NCBI GenBank assembly: GCA_018713435.1
Contig: DVOS01000005.1
Span: forward strand, 1-40,491
DNA from: Candidatus Merdiplasma excrementigallinarum
Lineage (GTDB): Bacteria; Bacillota; Clostridia; Lachnospirales; Lachnospiraceae
DNA length: 40,491 nucleotides
Direction of reading: 5' to 3'
Part shown: one piece after another, positions 25,917 through 32,412 of the stretch
Numbering within the stretch: position 1 is the stretch's first letter
Layout: each line of letters opens with the position of its first letter
Program-made: the position numbers and the translations under genes
The notes under the pieces: generated by a model
Told to the model about the DNA's origin: nothing
Database searches by the model: none
Seen by the model: the letters and a program-made list of their open reading frames with translations, nothing else

Positions 25917-27226
25917 AAGAAGAGGATGATGGAAACGCCTGCCGCAATAAGCTCTGTAACCCAGAAAGCATGCCAGACTCCCACAGCCCCGAAGAGCAGG
26001 CTCAGCACAAAGGCGATGGGAATGATGGCGATATAGCGGATCAGAGAGATCATCAGGGAGGGCAGGCCCTTTCCCAGTCCCTCAAAGGTTCCGCTGGTCA
26101 TAACCGATACAGTGGAAACGATAAAACCGCAGCTGATAATGCGCAGAGCCAGAGCCCCGGCCCTGGCGGTTTCCGGGCTGTGAGTAAACAGGCCGATGAT
26201 CTGGTCGGGGATTATCATGCACAGCCCGGTTCCCACAGCCATGATCACAAGTCCCAGAAAGAGAGCGGTTTTGTGTATGCTGCGCACCCGGTCGTTCCGG
26301 CCGGCTCCGTAATTATAACTTACCAGCGGGCGGATACCCTGCACAATGCCGTTGGCCGTCAGGTAGATAAAGGTCTGCAGCTTGTAGTAGATGCCGAGTA
26401 TCAGCACATACATCTGGGAAAAGCCGGACAGGATCCGGTTCAGCGCCGTAATCAGCAGGGAAGCCAGAGCCAGATTTAAGGTGGCCGGTATTCCCACCCC
26501 GTACAGCCTTTTGCAGATTTTTCTGTCCAGAAGGCTGTTTCGGATCAGGCGGAATTTTACAGGAAGCTCTACACGCCGGTAAATGACCAGGTAGATGACC
26601 AGGGTGGCAGCCTGTCCGATGCCGGTGGCCAGGGCAGCTCCCTCCACGCCCATGGCAGGGATGAAACCGGCTCCGAAGATAAAGAGCGGGTCCAGAATAA
26701 TATTGACGACGCATCCCACCAGCATACTGATCATGGATACCTTCATCATTCCGACTGCCTGGAACAGTTTTTCATAGGTTACCTCCACGGTGATAACCAC
26801 GGAAAAGAGAAAGACCACGTTGGAATATCCCAGTCCGTAGGAGATCACCGTTTCGCTGGATGTAAACAGCCGCAGAAACAGGGGCATGACACAGATACAG
26901 CCCAGGGTCAGGATAATGCCGTGGACGGCGCTGAGAAAAAGACCCTGGGAAAAGGATTTTTCCGCGTCCCCTGTCCGCTGCGCTCCCAGGTAATAGGCCA
27001 CAGCCGCATTGATGCCTATACCAAAGCCTACCCCTATGGCAGTCACCAGATTCTGGAGAGGATATACCAGGGAGAGGGCTGTCATGGCTTCCTCGCTGAT
27101 CTGGGCCACAAAATAGCTGTCCACAATATTGTAGAGGGCGTTGACCAGCATGGAGAGCACCATAGGCAGGGACATGGTCAGGATCAGGGGGAAAACCGGT
27201 TTTTCTTTCATGTACGTCTGATTCAT
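25892..27226 (-). CDS. MATE family multidrug efflux transporter (MepA-like)
   Basis: A 444-residue, 12-segment membrane protein of the MATE family, exporting cationic compounds in exchange for Na+ or H+. Typical pieces are FPLILTMSLPMVLSMLVNALYNIVDSYFVAQ at the N-terminus, LVTAIGVGFGIGINAAVAYYLGA, and GIRPLVSYNYGAGRNDRV in the second half, matching the MepA-like branch. AGGAGG (minus strand, 27235-27240) lies 8 bases before the ATG. The leader carries a consensus promoter and an attenuator hairpin, so expression is probably ligand-controlled. Its 3' end overlaps the PurF-like gene by 25 bases tail to tail. Confidence 0.88.
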   Translation of the reverse strand: MNQTYMKEKPVFPLILTMSLPMVLSMLVNALYNIVDSYFVAQISEEAMTALSLVYPLQNLVTAIGVGFGIGINAAVAYYLGAQRTGDAEKSFSQGLFLSAVHGIILTLGCICVMPLFLRLFTSSETVISYGLGYSNVVFLFSVVITVEVTYEKLFQAVGMMKVSMISMLVGCVVNIILDPLFIFGAGFIPAMGVEGAALATGIGQAATLVIYLVIYRRVELPVKFRLIRNSLLDRKICKRLYGVGIPATLNLALASLLITALNRILSGFSQMYVLILGIYYKLQTFIYLTANGIVQGIRPLVSYNYGAGRNDRVRSIHKTALFLGLVIMAVGTGLCMIIPDQIIGLFTHSPETARAGALALRIISCGFIVSTVSVMTSGTFEGLGKGLPSLMISLIRYIAIIPIAFVLSLLFGAVGVWHAFWVTELIAAGVSIILFFYSFPLKQ

Positions 27227-27263
27227 TTACATTACCTCCTGTAAGAACCGTTTTTTATGGAAT

Positions 27264-27307
27264 AAAAAACGCCCCACAGCTGCCATTATTACGGTAACTG
27301 CGTGGCG
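27264..27307 (-). terminator. Attenuator hairpin in the MATE leader
   Basis: On the minus strand, 27293-27307 pairs with 27270-27284 in a stem of 15 positions with two mismatches and an 8-base loop (GTAATAAT), followed at once by six T (27264-27269). It lies upstream of the gene's ribosome binding site, so it would stop transcription before the gene unless prevented. Confidence 0.7.
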
Positions 27308-27350
27308 AAAAGATAACATCCTGGATGCCGGAAAAATCCACACGAACATT
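27264..27350 (-). promoter_or_regulatory. Riboswitch-like leader, candidate guanidine-IV (mepA motif)
   Basis: Between the promoter and the MATE gene the RNA can form two hairpins. The first is GGAT(27339-27336)/ATCC(27326-27323) with a loop containing CCGG; the second is the terminator stem, whose apical region contains TTACCGTAATAATGG. The CGG of the first loop can pair with the CCG of the second, giving a kissing arrangement. From memory, this layout, the mepA-type gene and the fusion to a terminator all match the guanidine-IV class, which switches its gene on. No covariance model search could be run, so the class is a proposal. Confidence 0.5.
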
Positions 27351-27360
27351 TTCAATCCTT

Positions 27361-27389
27361 ATGATAATAGGAGAAAAAAACTCTGTCAA
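27361..27389 (-). promoter_or_regulatory. Promoter of the MATE gene
   Basis: On the minus strand: a perfect -35 TTGACA (27384-27389), a 17-base spacer and -10 TATCAT (27361-27366). Transcription would begin near 27354, giving a leader of about 130 bases that contains the riboswitch-like element. Confidence 0.7.
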
Positions 27390-27433
27390 GAACATTTTGA
27401 CAGGAAGAGGCTAAATAAGGAGAGACGCAAACC

Positions 27434-29068
27434 ATGATTACGATACAGCAGTTGAAATTACCTCCTGATCATTCCGAACAGGATCTGAAAAAGGCGGTGG
27501 CCAGAACACTGAGGCTGTCGGAAAAACAGCCTTTTTCTTTTGAAATCATACGCCAGTCCGTAGATGCCCGGAAAAAACCGGATATATTCTATGTTTATAC
27601 TGTGGACGTAACTGTCTCTGGCGATGAGAAAAAAATTCTGAAAAAAGCCAGGAACCGCAGTCTGTCTCTTTCCAAAAGGACCCTTTACCATTTCCCGGAA
27701 ACGGGAAAAGAGCCTCTGCCTCTGCCGCCTGTTATCGTGGGAACCGGCCCGGCCGGCCTTTTCTGCGGCCTGATGCTGGCAAGAGCCGGCTACAGGCCTG
27801 TTCTGCTGGAGAGAGGGCAGGCGGTGGAAGAGCGTCAGAAGGCGGTGGAGCATTTCTGGCAGACCGGCGTGCTGAACCCGGAGTGCAACGTACAGTTTGG
27901 AGAGGGGGGAGCGGGAACTTTCTCCGACGGAAAATTGAATACCCTGGTAAAAGATTCGGCAGGGAGAATCCGCTTTGTGCTGGAAACCTTTGTGAAACAC
28001 GGCGCAGACCCGGATATCCTTTACAGCTACAAACCCCATGTGGGAACGGACGTGCTGGCTTATGCGGTAAAAAATATCCGGGAAGAAATTACAGGGCTTG
28101 GAGGAAAGGTGCTCTTTGGCACAAAACTGACAGACCTGACCCTTCTGGAAAACGGAAACTGGGAGCTGACCCTCCAGGAGACCTCCGGCGGAAGCGAAGA
28201 GCAGAAGAGGCGCTTTCATATGGAAGCCAGGGCAGTCGTTCTTGCCATTGGCCACAGCGCCCGGGATACCTTTCACATGCTTTATGAAAAAGGGCTTGCC
28301 ATGGAAGCCAAGTCTTTTGCGGTGGGGCTTCGCATCGAGCATCCCCAGAAGCTGATTGACCGCGCTATGTACGGAGAAGCCTGCCGCTATCAGATGCCGC
28401 CTGCTCCCTACAAAGTGACCCACCGGCTGGCTGACGGCAGGGGCGTGTATTCGTTCTGCATGTGTCCCGGGGGGTATGTGGTCAACGCTTCCTCAGAACC
28501 CGGCAGGCTGGCGGTAAACGGCATGAGCTACCGCAGCCGGGACGGTGAAAACGCCAACAGCGCCATTGTCGTGACGGTATCTCCGGAGGATTACGGCGGC
28601 AGCCATCCCCTCTCAGGCGTGGAGTTCCAGCGCCGTCTGGAGGAAAAAGCCTTTCAGGAGGGCGGCGGCAAAATTCCGCTTCAGAGATTCGCGGATTACT
28701 GCCAGGGAAAATCCACCACAGAACCGGGCACGGTGCGCCCCCAGATGAAAGGAGGATACCGGTTTGCCAATGTGCGCTCCATCCTTCCGGAAACCATTGC
28801 GGCGGATATTCAGGAGGGGATCTGGGCCTTCGGAAAGCAAATCCCGGGGTTTGACCATCCCGACGCCCTTCTTGCCGGGGTGGAGAGCAGAACCTCCTCT
28901 CCTGTCAGAATAGGAAGAAACACGGAGTTTGTGTCTAATTTTCCCGGTATTTATCCTTGCGGGGAAGGGGCCGGCTACGCCGGGGGAATCACCTCCGCGG
29001 CGGTGGACGGCATAAAGGTGGCGGAGGCTGTGGCCTCAAAATTTAGCATTGACTTTCTAACTAAATGA
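27434..29068 (+). CDS. COG2509-type FAD-dependent dehydrogenase
   Basis: A 544-residue uncharacterised flavoprotein (COG2509, NAD(P)/FAD-dependent oxidoreductase). The first ~95 residues form a ferredoxin-like N-terminal domain (ITIQQLKLPPDHSEQDLKKAV). The FAD motif VIVGTGPAGLFCGLMLARAG follows at about 101-120. LERGQAVEERQKAVEHFW, NVQFGEGGAGTFSDGKLNT and the C-terminal PCGEGAGYAGGITSAAVDG are family hallmarks. AAGGAG (27418-27423) is 10 bases before ATG 27434. It is divergent from the MATE gene. A TTGACA at 27397-27402 is too close to the start to serve as its promoter. The reaction is unknown. Confidence 0.86.
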   Translation: MITIQQLKLPPDHSEQDLKKAVARTLRLSEKQPFSFEIIRQSVDARKKPDIFYVYTVDVTVSGDEKKILKKARNRSLSLSKRTLYHFPETGKEPLPLPPVIVGTGPAGLFCGLMLARAGYRPVLLERGQAVEERQKAVEHFWQTGVLNPECNVQFGEGGAGTFSDGKLNTLVKDSAGRIRFVLETFVKHGADPDILYSYKPHVGTDVLAYAVKNIREEITGLGGKVLFGTKLTDLTLLENGNWELTLQETSGGSEEQKRRFHMEARAVVLAIGHSARDTFHMLYEKGLAMEAKSFAVGLRIEHPQKLIDRAMYGEACRYQMPPAPYKVTHRLADGRGVYSFCMCPGGYVVNASSEPGRLAVNGMSYRSRDGENANSAIVVTVSPEDYGGSHPLSGVEFQRRLEEKAFQEGGGKIPLQRFADYCQGKSTTEPGTVRPQMKGGYRFANVRSILPETIAADIQEGIWAFGKQIPGFDHPDALLAGVESRTSSPVRIGRNTEFVSNFPGIYPCGEGAGYAGGITSAAVDGIKVAEAVASKFSIDFLTK

Positions 29069-29117
29069 TGAAATAATAAGGGTTATCCATGGGAGAGAGT
29101 GTTAAGGTAATCAGAAG

Positions 29118-29816
29118 TTGGGCAAATATAACAGCCAGACAATGAAAAATCTTCCCGAGCAGGAGAGACCCTATGAAAAATGCTGGCGCCAGGGCGCCGG
29201 CAGCCTGACAGACGCGGAACTTCTTTCCGTCATTCTGAGAACCGGTTCAAGAGGGGAACCGGCTCTGGAACTATCCAGACGGATACTGGAACAGTTTCCC
29301 CAGGGAGGCCTGCTGGGCATCTATCACGTTTCTCTTCCGGATCTTACACAAATCCGGGGGATCGGTCCGGTAAAAGCCGTACAGCTGAAATGTATTGCCG
29401 AACTGTCCAGAAGAATGGCAAAGGCCCAGGCGGGGAGCAGCCTGTCCTTTACAGATCCGGAGACTGTTGCAGAGTATTATATGGAAGATTTTCGTCACGA
29501 AGAGCAGGAAAAACTGATGGTACTGCTGCTTAACAACCGGGGAGGACTTCTGGGAGAAGAGATCGTCTCCAAGGGAACGGTAAACGGCACTATGATTACG
29601 CCAAGAGAGATATATTTATGCGCTCTGGCTCACCACGCCGTTTCCATTATCCTGCTGCATAACCATCCCAGCGGAAATCCGTCTCCCAGCAGGGAAGATA
29701 TTCTGCTGACCAGGAGAGTGAAAGAGAGCGGCGAACTGCTGGGCATTGAACTGCTGGATCACATTATTATCGGGGATCAGTCCGCCGTCAGTTTTCGCAG
29801 AGAGCATCTGCTTTAA
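29118..29816 (+). CDS. radC: RadC/JAB domain protein
   Basis: A 232-residue RadC family protein. The N-terminal helix-hairpin-helix region (LPDLTQIRGIGPVKAVQLK) is followed by a JAMM/MPN-like metal site HNHPSGNPSPSRED near 180-193, with VSKGTVNGTMITPREI before it. Despite the name, a direct role in DNA repair is not established. The start is probably TTG 29118, with AAGG about 11 bases upstream; ATG 29142 is an alternative that removes eight residues. It sits immediately before mreB, a gene order shared by many bacteria. Confidence 0.9.
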   Translation: MGKYNSQTMKNLPEQERPYEKCWRQGAGSLTDAELLSVILRTGSRGEPALELSRRILEQFPQGGLLGIYHVSLPDLTQIRGIGPVKAVQLKCIAELSRRMAKAQAGSSLSFTDPETVAEYYMEDFRHEEQEKLMVLLLNNRGGLLGEEIVSKGTVNGTMITPREIYLCALAHHAVSIILLHNHPSGNPSPSREDILLTRRVKESGELLGIELLDHIIIGDQSAVSFRREHLL

Positions 29817-29842
29817 ACGGGGATTTAAGGGGAACAGTTTTT

Positions 29843-30847
29843 ATGTTATTTCAGAATATATGCGGAGTGGATCTGGGAACAGATACCATTAAGCTGAGAG
29901 ATAAAAGCGGCAAAAAATTCATGAACAGCAAAAACATGATTGCCATACGAAATGGCAGCCAGGTGATTGCCATCGGAGACGCCGCCTATGAAATGTATGA
30001 AAAAAATCCGGTGAACGTGGAGGTGTCCTGCCCCATGGTCAACGGAGTGATCGCCAGCGCCACCAACATGGAGCTGGTGCTTGCCTATACTCTGAAAAAG
30101 TTCACCTCTTTCGCGCAGGCCAGCTCTGGAATCTGCATGGCCGTTCCCACCAATGTTACCCCTGTGGAGCAGAGAGCATTTTTCAATGTGCTCAGCGGCC
30201 ACATCAATGCCAGCCGGGTCAGGCTGGTAGATAAGGGGATCGCCGATGCTGTAAGCATCGGTCTTCCGGTACTTTCTCCCCAGGGACATATGATTGTGAA
30301 TATCGGCGCCGATACCACGGAGATTTCCGTTATTTCCTCCGGCCATGTAATTTTGGGCCAGACTTTGAAAATTGGCGGAAAGAAGCTGGATGAGGACATC
30401 TGTACCATGATACGGAGGAAATTTAATATTCACATTGGCCATAAAACGGCGGAGAGGCTGAAAAACAATCTGGCCTTTATGATCAACGGCCCCAGACTGG
30501 AGCAGAAAGTATTTGGGATACACACCCTCTCAGGGCTTCCCAAAACTGATTCCATTCCATCCCTGGCGGTGAGCGTGGCGATCATAGACACTATTGATCA
30601 GATTGTAGAGAGTATTCGTTCTGTCTATGACCGGACTCCTCCCCAGATTATGAAGGATATTGCCCAGGAAGGCATCTTTCTGACAGGCGGCGTTTCCATG
30701 CTGCTGAATCTTCCTATTTACATTCAGAAAGAGGTAGGCCTTCCAATTTACCATATTCAGGATCCCATTCACAGCACACTGCGGGGACTGATCGAGATCC
30801 TGAACCAGAAAGAACTTAAGGAACTCACCCGGCTTCCCAGGCTGTAG
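29843..30847 (+). CDS. mreB: Divergent MreB-like actin homologue
   Basis: A 334-residue actin-family protein placed exactly where mreB belongs (radC-mreB-mreC-mreD). MreB filaments guide the lateral wall synthesis machinery under the membrane. The first phosphate loop is GVDLGTDTIKL (8-18), close to the usual GIDLGTANT. The second loop reads NIGADTTE (153-160) instead of DIGGGTTE, and the usual EEPMAAAIG helix is VDKGIADAVS. The GGVSMLLNLP segment near the C-terminus is typical. It is clearly homologous over its whole length but diverged in the nucleotide site, so ATP turnover may differ from standard MreB. Confidence 0.87.
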   Translation: MLFQNICGVDLGTDTIKLRDKSGKKFMNSKNMIAIRNGSQVIAIGDAAYEMYEKNPVNVEVSCPMVNGVIASATNMELVLAYTLKKFTSFAQASSGICMAVPTNVTPVEQRAFFNVLSGHINASRVRLVDKGIADAVSIGLPVLSPQGHMIVNIGADTTEISVISSGHVILGQTLKIGGKKLDEDICTMIRRKFNIHIGHKTAERLKNNLAFMINGPRLEQKVFGIHTLSGLPKTDSIPSLAVSVAIIDTIDQIVESIRSVYDRTPPQIMKDIAQEGIFLTGGVSMLLNLPIYIQKEVGLPIYHIQDPIHSTLRGLIEILNQKELKELTRLPRL

Positions 30848-30880
30848 GGAACCGGTGAAGGAAAAGGCAGGATAGATACC

Positions 30881-31852
30881 ATGAGAAGAAAAAGCAATGA
30901 AAAAACCACAAGCAAGGTACTGCTGATACTGTTAAGTCTGCTGTGCGCTGTGCTGATACTGTTTTCATTACTGGGGGATTCCGTGACAGGTCCGGTACGC
31001 CGGGTTACCGGTTCCCTGATTGCGCCGGTTCAGAAAGGAATCAACAGCGTGGGAAGCTGGCTTTCAGGTCTTACCTCCAATTTTTCCGATGCATCCGCTC
31101 TCCGGGAGGAGAATGAGGCCCTTCAGGAGCGGGTGGACCAGCTTACGGCGGAAAACAGCCAGCTGGTTCTGGATCAGGAAGAACTGGACAGACTCCGGGA
31201 ACTTTTTGATCTGAGCGGACAGTATTCTGACTATGAGCAGATCGGCGCCAGAGTCATCGCCAAGGACAGCGGAAACTGGTATGACAGCTTCACCATTGAC
31301 AAGGGCAGTGAAGACGGCATCCAGGTGGACTGCAACGTCATTTCCGGCGGAGGTCTGGTAGGTATTGTGACGGAGGTGGGCCCCGGCTGGAGTACGGTTC
31401 GGTCCATTATAGATGACAACAGCAATGTGAGCGCCATGGTATCCACCACGGCGGATACCTGCATTATCGCGGGAAATCTCCAGCTCATCGACCAGGGAAC
31501 CTTAAGTCTCGTGAAGCTGACGGACAAGGGAAACCGGGTTCATGTGGGAGACAAGGTGGTGACTTCCAATATCAGTGAAAAGTACCTGCCCGGCATATTG
31601 ATCGGTTATATCAGCGAACTGAATAATGACGCCAATAATCTGACAAAATCCGGGCAGATCACTCCGGTGGTAGATTTTGAACATCTGCAGGAGGTACTGG
31701 TGATTCTGGAACGGAAGGAGTATGTGGCCAGTCCTGAGGATTCGCTGGAGGAGGAAGATAACCAGGTAATCAATGATATTGACCAGACTGAAGAGGCAGA
31801 AGAGGAAACCGAAGAAGTACAGACAGAAACTTCTGCTCCTCAGCAGCCGTAA
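30881..31852 (+). CDS. mreC: Rod shape-determining protein MreC
   Basis: A 323-residue bitopic membrane protein that links MreB to the PBP2/RodA wall elongation complex. One transmembrane helix at about 12-32 (LLILLSLLCAVLILFSLL) is followed by a coiled coil around 70-110 (REENEALQERVDQLTAENSQL) and the beta-barrel domain (VIAKDSGNWYDSFTIDKG, then VDCNVISGGGLVGIV). The C-terminal ~40 residues are an acidic Glu-rich tail, probably disordered. It is followed by mreD. Confidence 0.93.
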   Translation: MRRKSNEKTTSKVLLILLSLLCAVLILFSLLGDSVTGPVRRVTGSLIAPVQKGINSVGSWLSGLTSNFSDASALREENEALQERVDQLTAENSQLVLDQEELDRLRELFDLSGQYSDYEQIGARVIAKDSGNWYDSFTIDKGSEDGIQVDCNVISGGGLVGIVTEVGPGWSTVRSIIDDNSNVSAMVSTTADTCIIAGNLQLIDQGTLSLVKLTDKGNRVHVGDKVVTSNISEKYLPGILIGYISELNNDANNLTKSGQITPVVDFEHLQEVLVILERKEYVASPEDSLEEEDNQVINDIDQTEEAEEETEEVQTETSAPQQP

Positions 31853-31893
31853 GGTGCAGAAGAAAAAGAAGCGCAAAGAAAGGAGAGAGAGGC

Positions 31894-32412
31894 ATGCGCC
31901 GTAAAATTGTGATGGCACTTTTGATTGTAATCAGCTGTATTCTGCAGTGCAGTCTGTTCCAGTTAATTGAAATTGCATCTATCAAACCTAATCTGCTGCT
32001 CATCCTGACAGTCTCTTTCGGACTGATGCGGGGAAGGCGAAGCGGCCTTCTCACCGGTTTTTTCTGCGGCCTCTGCTGCGATCTGTTTTTTGAAAGCATT
32101 CTGGGCTTTCAGGCCCTGCTGTATATGTGGATCGGGTATTTTTCGGGGTTCTTTTACCGCATTTTCTACGATGACGATATAAAGACGCCGCTGCTTCTGA
32201 TTTCCGGAGCGGATCTGGTGTACGGCATCTGCCAGTATGCCTTTACTTTTCTGCTGCGGGGCAGGATTCATTTTTTCTTCTATCTCAGAAGAATTATCAT
32301 ACCGGAAGTCCTTTATACTCTGATTCTCACCATCATTACGTACCGGCTGATTTACTATATCAACCAGAAACTTTGCAGAACAGATAAAAGGAGTATAGAC
32401 AGCCTTGTTTAA
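31894..32412 (+). CDS. mreD: Rod shape-determining protein MreD
   Basis: A 172-residue integral membrane protein with about five or six hydrophobic segments, including KIVMALLIVISCILQCSLF at the start and VLYTLILTIITYRLIYYI at the end. Sequence conservation in MreD is low, so the call rests on hydrophobicity, size and position between mreC and the class B PBP. AAAGGAGAG at about 31878-31886 serves ATG 31894. Its stop overlaps the TTG start of the next gene. Confidence 0.88.
   Translation: MRRKIVMALLIVISCILQCSLFQLIEIASIKPNLLLILTVSFGLMRGRRSGLLTGFFCGLCCDLFFESILGFQALLYMWIGYFSGFFYRIFYDDDIKTPLLLISGADLVYGICQYAFTFLLRGRIHFFFYLRRIIIPEVLYTLILTIITYRLIYYINQKLCRTDKRSIDSLV

Noticed and set aside
27397-27402. 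Plus-strand TTGACA as promoter for the COG2509 gene
   Set aside because: A -10 at normal spacing would fall on the ribosome binding site, and no suitable box exists.
29090-29146. 18-codon frame starting ATGGGAGAG before radC as a leader peptide
   Set aside because: No ribosome binding site, no repeated regulatory codons and no attenuator follow it; chance is more likely.
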